Assembly (NCBI RefSeq): GCF_000332095.2 | Contig: NZ_KI913949.1 | Location: 5,373,673-5,437,672, forward strand | Origin: Leptolyngbya sp. PCC 6406 | GTDB taxonomy: Bacteria; Cyanobacteriota; Cyanobacteriia; Phormidesmidales; Phormidesmidaceae | Direction of reading: 5' to 3' | Length of the DNA stretch: 64,000 nt | In this document: in pieces, positions 17,635 through 25,500 of the stretch | How positions within the stretch are numbered: the first letter of the stretch is position 1 | How the letters are laid out: each line of letters starts with the position of its first letter | Translations under genes and position numbers: made by a program | The notes under the pieces: generated by a model | Seen by the model: only the letters and a program-made list of their open reading frames with translations | What the model was told of the DNA's origin: nothing | Database searches by the model: none

Positions 17635-18375
17635 ATGGCAGGAATCATTGGCCTTATTTTACTGATTGGGGGCATCGCCCTGTTTTTTGTCCAGCGCCAC
17701 CAAAAACAAAAAGCCTTTAGCCTCAAGATTGCTCGCAAAGTCACCGCTGCCGAGTTGAACGATACCGCTAGCGGAGTGGCGGCGGAAATTGGCGGCGGTA
17801 GTTGGCGGGATTACGTCAAGGTGTGGGGCAAGATTCAGGTGGATGAGCCCTTGATCTCAGAGCATACCCGCCAGAAATGTGTCTACTACTGCTCCAAAGT
17901 GCTGCGGGAATACGAAGACACCACGACGGAGCGTAATTCTGAGGGGCGGCTAGAGACCAAAACCCAGCGCAAGACCGAAACCATTTCCAGCAACAAGCAA
18001 TCCATTCCCTTCACCTTAGTGGATGACAGCGGCACCGTAGAGGTCAACCCCGAGTCCGCTGACATTGAAACTGTTGAAGTGATGAATGAATTCCGCCGTG
18101 AAACCAAAGGTCGTCGCAATACCCTGGGCTATCGCTATCAAGAATCTCTACTGCCCCTCAATCGCAATATTTTGGTGCTGGGAGCCGCTAGCGATCTGAC
18201 GGGTCGAGTGGTGATCAGTAAACCCACCAAGGCGGACACCAAATACGTCATTTCCCTTAAGGATGAGGAGACCCTCTCGGCGGCGGTGGAGCGCAATGCC
18301 AAAATCAGCTTCTTCAGCATGGTGGCTTGTGGGATTGTTGGCATCCTGCTGGTGTTGTGGCAACTGCTGTCCTGA
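17635..18375 (+). CDS. GIDE-domain membrane protein (MUL1-like, without RING)
   Basis: A 246-residue protein with an N-terminal membrane helix (IIGLILLIGGIALFFVQ), a cytosolic or periplasmic domain of about 190 residues and a C-terminal helix (FFSMVACGIVGILLVLWQLL). The central region matches the GIDE/BAM (beside-a-membrane) domain known from mitochondrial MUL1/MAPL: VKVWGKIQVDEPLISEHTRQKCVYY, IPFTLVDDSGTVEVNPESAD, RYQESLLPLNRNILVLGAA. As in most bacterial members there is no RING finger, so ubiquitin-ligase activity is not implied despite database names. The role is unknown. Confidence 0.75.
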   Translation: MAGIIGLILLIGGIALFFVQRHQKQKAFSLKIARKVTAAELNDTASGVAAEIGGGSWRDYVKVWGKIQVDEPLISEHTRQKCVYYCSKVLREYEDTTTERNSEGRLETKTQRKTETISSNKQSIPFTLVDDSGTVEVNPESADIETVEVMNEFRRETKGRRNTLGYRYQESLLPLNRNILVLGAASDLTGRVVISKPTKADTKYVISLKDEETLSAAVERNAKISFFSMVACGIVGILLVLWQLLS

Positions 18376-18823
18376 GGGGCCAGAGGCTAGGGTCATGGGT
18401 GGGATCCGTAGATCTTCCGAGACTTGGCAAGGGCCAGTGGGGTTTTTGTAGGATTTCTATAAAGGGATGGGGGAATACATCGGCAGTAGCGGTCTGTCGT
18501 GACTCGCCCTTGAGGCAACGATGCGAGAGATCTCAGCTTTAGGAGATGAAACTACGGACTGGGGTGCCACAGCCCCTCTCCGAATCCAGGGGCAGCAGCG
18601 TATATTTAACGAAAGTGGGTAGATAGCTTCACCTCTAGTTTCAATTCAGGTGTGCTTTCTATAAGGGTTGCGGCAAAAGGCAGTCAGGGGAATCTGTATT
18701 CATCTATAACCAGAGGAAGCATGACCATTAGCTTCTCTCTAGGGCCTAACCCTCCTCTCTGGGCCAGATTCCGAAAAGCCCATGCCTTCTGGCTGCTGCC
18801 GTCCGTTTGTTGCCAAGCCCATA
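18376..18823. other. Intergenic region, no gene recognised
   Basis: About 450 bases between the GIDE protein and the roadblock-like gene. Only short frames without family resemblance are present. A promoter for the downstream gene is expected. I see no tRNA, hairpin of note or repeat. Confidence 0.4.
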
Positions 18824-19237
18824 ATGTTAGCCTTGACTGCCCCATCTTCCCCCTCTCCCTCTGCACCCCTATTCCCTCGGGAATTAGCCCTGGATAATCT
18901 CTTAGGGGTGGCACTGTTTGATGTGAATGGCCTTCCCCGCGAATATTTCGTGACCCAGGAAAACCGGAGTACGGGTTGGGTGCAAATTGTGTTCCAGGCT
19001 CTAGGACTGCGATCGCTGTTGGCCTCCTCCTTAAAACTAGAAGGCTTCCAGCAAATTGCTGTGCACCTTAACACCAGCACCGCTGTCGTCCTGCGGCGTC
19101 GCCACGATTATATTGCTCTGCTGCTCAAAGCCCCCGCAGCGGTCCCTTTCCAGGACGATCTGACCCCCCTCAATCAATGGGTCAATACCCTAGAAGCAGA
19201 CTTTTTCCAAGACCACCCCCACTTTACAGCAGCCTAA
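18824..19237 (+). CDS. Roadblock/LC7-like protein
   Basis: A protein of about 137 residues. The core LDNLLGVALFDVNGLPREYFV, then QIVFQALGLRSLLASSLKLEGFQQIAVHL, then VVLRRRHDYIALLLK matches the roadblock/LC7 (MglB-type) pattern: a strand-turn-strand after a helix, and an amphipathic long helix followed by a strand pair. Such proteins are dimeric regulators or scaffolds, often for small GTPases. No GTPase gene is adjacent. The frame opens at 18782, but the ATG at 18824 removes a cysteine-rich leader that looks non-native. Confidence 0.6.
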   Translation: MLALTAPSSPSPSAPLFPRELALDNLLGVALFDVNGLPREYFVTQENRSTGWVQIVFQALGLRSLLASSLKLEGFQQIAVHLNTSTAVVLRRRHDYIALLLKAPAAVPFQDDLTPLNQWVNTLEADFFQDHPHFTAA

Positions 19238-19642
19238 AAAGCCAGTTGGGGGGATGTCGCAGCAGCAATATGGAGAATTTGTATCAGAGTAGTATCAGAC
19301 TATAAGATTTGCCGCCTCGGGACAGGCAGTACCGTCGAGACCCCCTAGGATGGAAGGCAAGGGTTAAACACCTAAGTGTGTTTCAGCCCAAGTCCTGTCT
19401 AGGATCTGAACAGCGGTCAACGTTGGCTTCGGCCAGACCCATGCCTGCTGTCCCAGGCCGAAGATGATTTTTGAGCTGGGATACTCTAAATGGGGGCAGC
19501 ATTGCGTTAGGGGACGAGCCTTTGCGATTGTGGTCTGGGACTGTGGTCTAGGACTGCGGTATGTAACTAGGGCTATTCCCTACCCCAGGGCGGCACCGCC
19601 GCTCCTGCCCCAACGCTGTAACCCAACCGGGGGGAGATCGCT
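19238..19642. other. Intergenic region with a strong hairpin
   Basis: About 400 bases upstream of the DUF2555-coaBC pair. CTTCGGCC (19427-19434) pairs with GGCCGAAG (19456-19463), followed by ATGATTTTTG. A second partial complementarity surrounds 19365-19390 (GTTAAACACCTAAGTGTGTT). A small RNA or leader could sit here, but I cannot match it to a known class. Confidence 0.35.
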
Positions 19643-19864
19643 ATGAATACCTTATCTGTGTCCCATATTTCGCCAGAAGAAGTGTCGGCCATGACCGAAA
19701 ACTCCATGGCGGAACTGGCTCAACGGCTGGAACAAGATGACTACGCCGATGCCTTTGCCGGGTTACAAGACTGGCATCTGTTGAGGGCGATCGCATTCCA
19801 ACGGCCTGAGCTGGCGGAAAACTACATGCATCTACTGGATTTAGAAGCCTTTGACGAGGAATAG
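19643..19864 (+). CDS. DUF2555 protein upstream of coaBC
   Basis: A 73-residue acidic protein conserved in cyanobacteria (DUF2555). The characteristic stretch is AELAQRLEQDDYADAFAGLQDWHLLRAIAFQRPELAENYMHLLDLEAFDEE. It directly precedes coaBC, whose frame begins 14 bases before this gene's stop, so the two are translationally coupled. The pairing with coaBC recurs in cyanobacteria, which suggests but does not prove a role in coenzyme A metabolism. No known enzymatic motif. Confidence 0.88.
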   Translation: MNTLSVSHISPEEVSAMTENSMAELAQRLEQDDYADAFAGLQDWHLLRAIAFQRPELAENYMHLLDLEAFDEE

Positions 19865-21110
19865 GGATGTTCCCCACCGGGTGCTTCTGGGCCTAGGTGG
19901 GGGAATTGCAGCCTACAAATTGTGTGAAGTTGCCTCCACGCTGGCCCAGCGGGATATTTCCGTGCGGCCTCTGTTCACGGCTGCTGCTCAGCGCTTCATC
20001 ACCCCCCTCACCTTGGCCACGCTCTGTCGTCACCGGGCCTATACCGATGAGGACTTTTGGCAGGCGAGTCAGGGGAGACCCCTGCATATTGAACTGGGGG
20101 AGTGGGCGGACCTGCTGGTTATTGCTCCCCTCACCGCCAATACTCTGGGCAAGCTGGTCTATGGCATGGCGGATAATTTGCTGACCAATACGGTGCTGGC
20201 TTCCACTTGCCCAGTGCTAGTGGCCCCCGCTATGAATACGGATATGTGGGAGCAAGTCTCTGTCCAGCGGAACTGGCGGCAGCTTGGCCAAGATCCCCGT
20301 TTCCATGGCCTAGACCCCGGTGCGGGGCGACTGGCCTGCGATCGCGTGGGTACTGGGCGCATGGTGGAACCGGCTGTCCTCATTGCGGCTATTGATGCTC
20401 TGTTGATGACGGGGGGACGGCGAGACCTAGCGGGCAAACAGATTCTGATCAGTACGGGCAGCACCCGTGAGTATTGGGATCCGGTACGTTTTATTGGCAA
20501 CCCCGCCAGCGGCAAAATGGGGGTGGCTCTGGCCCTAGCGGCGCGCTTTCGGGGTGCCCAGGTCACCCTGGTTCATGGCCCCATGGCAGCGGCAGATTTG
20601 GCTCCTTTGAATCAGGTGCAACTGGTTCCCGTTGCCAGTGCGGCAGAGATGGAGGCGGCGTTGATCAATGCTCTACCCCTGGCGGACTGGGTGATCATGG
20701 CGGCTGCGATCGCAGATGTCAAACCCCGCCACCAAGCCACCGAGAAATTACCAAAAGCTGCCCTACCCGAAGCGTTGCCCTTGGCTCCTGTCCCCGACAT
20801 TGCCGCCCGCCTCTCCCAGCTCAAGACGCCTCAACAAAAACTGATAGGCTTTGCGGCCCAAACTGGGGACATTTTGGCCCCCGCCCAGGCCAAGTTAGTT
20901 CACAAGGGCTTGGATGCGATCGTGGCAAACCCCATTGATCAGCCCCAAGGAGGCTTTGGCAGTGAGATGAACCAGGCGATGATTTTGATGCCTGGTCGGC
21001 CCCCGGTGCCTCTGCCCCTAGTGCCTAAATGGCAATTGGCTCACCAAATCTACGATGTTGTCCTCAACCATTTTATCGGGACACATCTCGGCCCCTCACC
21101 GTTCGGCTGA
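19851..21110 (+). CDS. coaBC: Phosphopantothenoylcysteine decarboxylase / phosphopantothenate-cysteine ligase
   Basis: Bifunctional enzyme of coenzyme A synthesis, 419 residues. The N-terminal CoaC flavoprotein (residues 1-190) has VLLGLGGGIAAYK, the active-site region VAPAMNTDMW and the substrate flap GRLACDRVGTGRM with the catalytic cysteine. The C-terminal CoaB ligase (about 195-400) has ISTGSTREYWDPVRFIGNPASGKMG, the AAIADVKP motif and EKLPK. The frame starts with TTG at 19851, overlapping the DUF2555 stop by 14 bases; a GTG around 19881 is the alternative. Cytoplasmic, essential in most bacteria. Confidence 0.95.
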   Translation: MTRNRDVPHRVLLGLGGGIAAYKLCEVASTLAQRDISVRPLFTAAAQRFITPLTLATLCRHRAYTDEDFWQASQGRPLHIELGEWADLLVIAPLTANTLGKLVYGMADNLLTNTVLASTCPVLVAPAMNTDMWEQVSVQRNWRQLGQDPRFHGLDPGAGRLACDRVGTGRMVEPAVLIAAIDALLMTGGRRDLAGKQILISTGSTREYWDPVRFIGNPASGKMGVALALAARFRGAQVTLVHGPMAAADLAPLNQVQLVPVASAAEMEAALINALPLADWVIMAAAIADVKPRHQATEKLPKAALPEALPLAPVPDIAARLSQLKTPQQKLIGFAAQTGDILAPAQAKLVHKGLDAIVANPIDQPQGGFGSEMNQAMILMPGRPPVPLPLVPKWQLAHQIYDVVLNHFIGTHLGPSPFG

Positions 21111-21529
21111 GCGTTCGACTGAGCTCACGCCGAAGCCCTAGCCCTCTTCCAAGGGGAAAGGGGACCGGACAATGTTGAGCTGGCGCGACAAAATGGCAAG
21201 CCTACTTCAGTCTAGAGGTACTAGGACCATCAGAAGAAGTACAGAGAAGAGTATGGAAAGTATCCTAAACCTCAGTAGGGACGCCTACGTGCATCCTCGG
21301 TTCCAGCGACTCCGCAAAGTCGGGAACATCTTTATGGAAACTTCATGTACTTAAAAGATTGAGCAAAACTTGCCCCTGAGGGCTGGGTTCCAAGGGGCTT
21401 GCTCCTAGGATAGGAACAGTCAAGTCATTAATCAGTAACGCCCGTATTATTCAGTATTACGAAGGAGCCTCTGCCACTGTGGTCAGCCTGTCTAGCCCCA
21501 TTGGAATCCAGTCACACCCAGAGGGATTC
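21111..21529. other. Intergenic region, no gene supported
   Basis: About 420 bases between coaBC and the sugar transferase. A plus-strand frame at 21172-21354 has no family resemblance or ribosome site and is left out. Positions 21137-21165 resemble the AGAGGGCTAGGG block shared with repeat family E in inverted form. An AT-rich stretch at 21420-21465 is a plausible promoter region for the sugar transferase. Confidence 0.35.
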
Positions 21530-22195
21530 ATGACCGCCACCTACCAACGTCGGTTGGTCCCCCTACCCCAGACTGCCTCTCTGGGTCTCCACGCTTCGGT
21601 TTCAAGTCCCCTCAAGCGGCTGCTAGACATCGCCGGAGCCCTGGTGGGCTTGGGGATTACGGCCCTCTTGGTTATCCCCATTGCGATCGCGATTCAGATT
21701 GACAACCCTGGCCCCATCTTTTTCCGTCAGGTGCGCTGTGGTTACCGAGGACAGAGTTTCCGGATCTGGAAATTCCGCTCCATGGTGAGCAATGCGGAGC
21801 AACTTCAGCACTTAGTCTCCAATGAAGCAGAGGGTCTGATCTTTAAGAACAAGCAGGATCCCCGCGTCACCCGCGTTGGGCAGTTCCTCCGCCGCACCAG
21901 CCTGGATGAGTTTCCCCAGTTCTGGAATGTGTTGATGGGCGAGATGAGCTTGGTGGGCACCCGTCCTCCCACGGTGAAAGAGGTGATGCTGTACCAACCC
22001 CACCACTGGCAGCGCCTAGAGGTCAAGCCCGGTATCACTGGGGAATGGCAGGCACGGGGCCGCTCTGAAGTTTTGGACTTTGAAGATATTGTCAAAATGG
22101 ACGTGCGCTATCAACGCCGCTGGTCTGTGGCCTACGATCTGCAACTGCTCTGGGAAACGGTGGCGGCAGTCCTAAAGCGCAAAGGCGCTTTTTAG
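21530..22195 (+). CDS. Polyprenyl-phosphate sugar-1-phosphate transferase (initiating glycosyltransferase)
   Basis: Member of the WcaJ/RfbP bacterial sugar transferase family, 221 residues from the ATG at 21530 (preceded by GAGGG six bases upstream). A single N-terminal membrane element (RLLDIAGALVGLGITALLVIPIAIAI) leads to the catalytic domain with GPIFFRQVRCGYRGQSFRIWKFRSM, the RVGQFLRRTSLDEFPQFWNVLMGEMSLVGTRPP block and a C-terminal KPGITGEWQ. It transfers a sugar-1-phosphate to undecaprenyl phosphate, the first step of exopolysaccharide or lipopolysaccharide unit assembly. It lacks the large N-terminal domain of WcaJ proper. No polysaccharide cluster surrounds it; a strong terminator follows. 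Confidence 0.9.
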   Translation: MTATYQRRLVPLPQTASLGLHASVSSPLKRLLDIAGALVGLGITALLVIPIAIAIQIDNPGPIFFRQVRCGYRGQSFRIWKFRSMVSNAEQLQHLVSNEAEGLIFKNKQDPRVTRVGQFLRRTSLDEFPQFWNVLMGEMSLVGTRPPTVKEVMLYQPHHWQRLEVKPGITGEWQARGRSEVLDFEDIVKMDVRYQRRWSVAYDLQLLWETVAAVLKRKGAF

Positions 22196-22240
22196 GCACG
22201 GCGTCGATATCCCTCTGATTTGGCTAAAGGCTCTACAGTG

Positions 22241-22273
22241 ACAGCCTTCTTGTTTCAAGAAGGCTGTTTTTTT
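22241..22273 (+). terminator. Rho-independent terminator
   Basis: ACAGCCTTCTTG (22241-22252), loop TTT, then CAAGAAGGCTGT (22256-22267) running into seven Ts. It is 45 bases after the sugar transferase stop and is the clearest intrinsic terminator in the window. Confidence 0.9.
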
Positions 22274-22301
22274 GTGGCGATAAGTAAGTAGGGCGAACAA
22301 G

Positions 22302-22364
22302 AAGTAGGGCGAACAAGGGGCTTAAGCCCCTTGTCCGTACTGAACCCGAGTGAGAACCTCTATA
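22302..22364 (-). repeat. Repeat family A, partial inverted copy
   Basis: Contains the palindrome CAAGGGGCTTAAGCCCCTTG, then GTACTGAACCCGAGTGAGAA and the terminal TATAG in inverse order, matching the left half of the family A element at 40038-40143. The other half is replaced by a repeated AGTAGGGCGAACAAG unit. Confidence 0.75.
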
Positions 22365-22433
22365 GACAAGGTGTAAGGGGCGAGAAGCTACCCATTTGGG
22401 CCGAAGTTTAATACATTAGTTCCAGGTTCTGCC

Positions 22434-22563
22434 TAGGGCGTGGGGACAATTAACGAGGAAATCCTTGCGGGGTAGGCATGACCACGCCCCACCTACTGGA
22501 TCAAGCTAGGGGCTGTAACCGCCCTATAACAAGGAGTCTGGCTTTGATTGTCCACAGCCCCTA
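22434..22563. mobile_element. Miniature inverted-repeat element, family D, copy 1
   Basis: A 130-base element with imperfect terminal repeats: TAGGGCGTGGGGACAAT on the left pairs with ATTGTCCACAGCCCCTA on the right. An inverted copy with few differences lies at 56101-56226. No coding capacity, so a MITE moved by a transposase elsewhere is likely. It lies just upstream of the NurA gene and extends that gene's frame artificially. Confidence 0.75.
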
Positions 22564-22610
22564 GGTCGTCAGAAACCTGTCGCTTCAGTCCCTTTTCTAG
22601 GAGCCGCCCT

Positions 22611-23804
22611 ATGCCAGTGAGCCCCAGTCAAATCCTGACGGCCCTGGACAGCAAACGTCAGGACTTCACCCGGTTCAACAGTACGATGCAGCAGGATCTC
22701 CGGCGCTATCGGCAGCTTTGGCAACAGTTGACCCAGGGGCCTGGGGAGGCGCTGGCGAATGCCCTGCCTAAGGCACGGGTGGGGGCGCGACCTCTGGAAC
22801 CCTTTGCCGCCGTCCGCAAGGGAGTGGTGCCCTTTGGACGGAAATGGCCTAGCCGGGAGGACAGTTTAGACTGGGTGCGATCGCACCTTTCTGGCATCAC
22901 CACCTTTGCGGTGGATGGGTCACAAATTTTCCCCAGCAAAGATGTTTCCCTCTCAGTGGCCCTGGTGCAGATCGGCTGGTTTGAAAACCCCCATACGGAA
23001 TCGGGAGATTACCACAAGGATGTGCAGCTAGAGGTTTTAACCCCCCAGGATCTAAAAACCAAGGGAGTGATGGAACCTGCTGACCGCCGGGTCAATATCC
23101 GCCGCTTTGAGATGGAAACCCAGCGCCTCGTGGACTATATGGCCCAGTGCGCCCAACCCGATCGCACCCTGGTGTTCTTTGATGGCTCCCTGGTGGTCAC
23201 CTTTGCCGACGCCTTTGACAAAGACAGCCAAGATGCCTACGTCAGCGCCATGGTAAAGCTGTTAGCCGCCAGCGATCGCTATCGTGTCCCCCTAGTGGGC
23301 TATGTAGATACTTCTTCTGCCCGTGATCTGATGACCCTGATTCCCCATTGCTCCGCCGCGATGGTCAGGGAACGGCCCAAAGAGGCCATCGCGGCAGTTG
23401 ATACCCTCCACGATGTCCAAATGCTGTCGCCACTGATGGCCTGGGGCGATCGCACCCCCCTATTGATCTGCGATCGCGAGGGCATTTTGGACAAGTATGG
23501 CGATCTGGGGGATCAGGTCACCTTTACCTATCTCCAAACCACCCGCGATCGGCCCCCAGCTCGATTAGAATTGCCCCGCTGGCTCTGGGACGCGGGGCAA
23601 TTGGAAACGGTATTGAACTGGGTACGGGCGGAAGTGATTGTGGGGGGCGGCTATCCCTACGCCATCGAAACCGCTGACCAAACAGCAGTGTTGCAAGGCC
23701 CAGATCGGCAACTGTTTTACCGCATCCTTCAGGACTGGGCCGACCGGGAAGACTTGAATCTACGTTTTTCCCGCAAGATGATTAGCAAAACTCGCCGTCG
23801 CTAG
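22611..23804 (+). CDS. NurA-domain nuclease
   Basis: A 397-residue protein with a NurA domain, a 5'-3' nuclease fold related to RNase H/Argonaute PIWI. The metal-binding positions are visible as TTFAVDGSQIFPS (near residue 100) and LVFFDGSLVVTFADAF (near 190), with a third acidic site in VGYVDTSSARDL (near 230). In archaea NurA acts with the HerA translocase in DNA-end resection; no herA is within the window. The ATG at 22611 has AGGAG eight bases upstream. The frame extends upstream only because a repeat element is open in this frame. Confidence 0.78.
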   Translation: MPVSPSQILTALDSKRQDFTRFNSTMQQDLRRYRQLWQQLTQGPGEALANALPKARVGARPLEPFAAVRKGVVPFGRKWPSREDSLDWVRSHLSGITTFAVDGSQIFPSKDVSLSVALVQIGWFENPHTESGDYHKDVQLEVLTPQDLKTKGVMEPADRRVNIRRFEMETQRLVDYMAQCAQPDRTLVFFDGSLVVTFADAFDKDSQDAYVSAMVKLLAASDRYRVPLVGYVDTSSARDLMTLIPHCSAAMVRERPKEAIAAVDTLHDVQMLSPLMAWGDRTPLLICDREGILDKYGDLGDQVTFTYLQTTRDRPPARLELPRWLWDAGQLETVLNWVRAEVIVGGGYPYAIETADQTAVLQGPDRQLFYRILQDWADREDLNLRFSRKMISKTRRR

Positions 23805-23973
23805 TGCTCAGGCAATTCATAAATGATTGACGGGTGACCGAACCCTTTGTGCGTCTTGCAAGCCCCTTTCATTCTGCTTCGCACGGGCATAGCCCTACAT
23901 CCTTACTGTCTTCAAGTGTGGTTGTAATTTCCGACTGGACATTGATAACTGGAGTTTAGACTAAAGCCATAGA

Positions 23974-24007
23974 AAAAAGCGGCAGAGCAAGGCTCGGGCC
24001 GCTTTTT
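23974..24007 (+). terminator. Hairpin inside the left IS end
   Basis: AAAAAGCGGC pairs with GCCGCTTTTT across 14 bases, 42 bases before the transposase start. It has an A tract and a T tract, so it can terminate in both directions and would shield the transposase from outside transcription, a device seen in other insertion sequences. Confidence 0.6.
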
Positions 24008-24048
24008 AGCCGAAGCTGAGAAAGTACAACCCATCTCGGCACCGGCCT

Positions 24049-25356
24049 ATGACTTACGATAGCTTGTATGGATTCCGGCACCGCGCCCATAAGTATCTGG
24101 GCCGGGCACGCGACGCAACCTTTGAACTCGTTGATGCGGTGCTGACCAGCCGTCATCTCTCTAGCTTTGTGGAACTCTCGCAGTCCCCGCTATTTCGACG
24201 AAAGTGGCCGAGTGCTTATGAGGCCCTGCAAGATAGTCGCCCGCAACGGCAACGGCTGATGCGCCTCTATCTGGAGCAGCTCCCGAGCGATGGCCCGATT
24301 GTGCTAGCGGGAGACCATACCGGATGGCCACGGCCAGAGGCGAAACGGTTACGGGAGCGCACCCATGAGCATCAGGCCAATGGGGGCGGGAGTTTAGGTC
24401 CGGTGAGTCTAGGTCAAGGGTATAGCACCTTAGCGTGGGTTCCTGAAGCCGAAGGCAGTTGGGCGCTGCCCCTACGCCATGAGCGGATCACCAGTTGGGA
24501 GAGCCCGATTAGCTTAGCCGCCTTTCAACTCAGACAAGTGTGCCAGTCCTTACCCCATCGTCCGCTGAGCCTATGGGATAGCGAATATGGCTGTGCCAGC
24601 TTTGTGCTGAAAACAGCGGACATTAAGGCCGACAAGCTGATGCGTCTGCGCTCTAACCGCAATCTCTGGGGTGCCCCGCCCCCCTATTCAGGTCGGGGAC
24701 GGCCCCGAGTTCATGGCGACTGTTTCAAGCCTAATGACCCCGCAACCTGGCCAGAGCCTAACCAAGACCTGACGGTTGTGGATCCGAAATTGGGTGCTGT
24801 GCGGGTGCGCGCTTGGCACCAGATGCATTTTCGCCAAGCCGCCCCGCATCCCATGACCCTGATTCAGGTTCAACGTCTTGGTGAGGACGGCCAGCCCCGC
24901 TCGATTCGCCCCTTGTGGTTAGTCTGGGTCGGCGACACGATGCCCGACCTTGAGCACCTCTGGCAACGCTACCTGCGACGCTTTGCCCTAGAGCACTGGT
25001 ACCGATTCTTGAAGCAGCGCCTTCACTGGATGGTGCCCAAACTCGGTGAACCCAAAGCCGCCGAGCGCTGGAGCGATCTGATGCCCTTGGCCACCTGGCA
25101 ACTCTGGCTCGCCCGAGACCTTGTGCAGGATGCCCCTCTGCCCTGGCAGAAAAAGCTGCCTATCCTTACCCCCGGACGGGTCGCTGATTCCATTGCCTCA
25201 CTTTTAGCCCGGTTGGGCTCTCCCGCCCAGGCTCCCAAACCCCGTGGAAAGTCCCCTGGGTGGCCCAAAGGTCAAAACCGTAACCGCAAACCTCGCTATC
25301 CCACGGTCAGAAAACGCCCTAGTCGACCCAAAAAAACGTCGCAAACGGTCGCTTAG
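24049..25356 (+). CDS. IS701-like transposase (NF041680-type)
   Basis: DDE transposase of 435 residues, the only gene in the element. The first catalytic aspartate is probably in IVLAGDHTGWPRPEA (near residue 93), the second in PLSLWDSEYGCASFVLK (near 180) and the glutamate in RFALEHWYRFLKQRLHW (near 312), which fits the IS4/IS701 superfamily with its YREK-like Y-x2-R signature. The C-terminus is a basic tail rich in Arg, Lys and Pro. No frameshift or stop interrupts it, so the element may be active. Confidence 0.85.
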   Translation: MTYDSLYGFRHRAHKYLGRARDATFELVDAVLTSRHLSSFVELSQSPLFRRKWPSAYEALQDSRPQRQRLMRLYLEQLPSDGPIVLAGDHTGWPRPEAKRLRERTHEHQANGGGSLGPVSLGQGYSTLAWVPEAEGSWALPLRHERITSWESPISLAAFQLRQVCQSLPHRPLSLWDSEYGCASFVLKTADIKADKLMRLRSNRNLWGAPPPYSGRGRPRVHGDCFKPNDPATWPEPNQDLTVVDPKLGAVRVRAWHQMHFRQAAPHPMTLIQVQRLGEDGQPRSIRPLWLVWVGDTMPDLEHLWQRYLRRFALEHWYRFLKQRLHWMVPKLGEPKAAERWSDLMPLATWQLWLARDLVQDAPLPWQKKLPILTPGRVADSIASLLARLGSPAQAPKPRGKSPGWPKGQNRNRKPRYPTVRKRPSRPKKTSQTVA

Positions 25357-25500
25357 CTCTCCGATCGCCCTCAAATCGCTATTTCTTCTCTCCCTATCCT
25401 CAGGGAGAAAATTTGCCTTAGTCTAAACTCCAATGATAATAAAGACACTGGCAAAGGTGTCATTCTGCCCCGATGATCCTGATGTTGCCCCCCTCTTGCC

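Larger units (their letters stand above)
23950..25432 (+). mobile_element. IS701-like insertion sequence, apparently intact
   Basis: A 1483-base element bounded by 18-bp terminal repeats: TGGAGTTTAGACTAAAGC at 23950-23967 and GCCTTAGTCTAAACTCCA at 25415-25432, one mismatch. It carries a single full-length transposase gene. Both flanks contain TGATAA close to the end, but I cannot define a clean target duplication. Inserted between nurA and the Cache cyclase. Confidence 0.88.

Noticed and set aside
21172-21354. 60-codon plus-strand frame downstream of coaBC
   Set aside because: No Shine-Dalgarno site, no plausible fold and no resemblance to known proteins.
24049-25356. Possibility that the IS701-like transposase is a host gene
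   Set aside because: Matching inverted repeats tightly flank the gene, and the DDE residues and basic tail fit a transposase.
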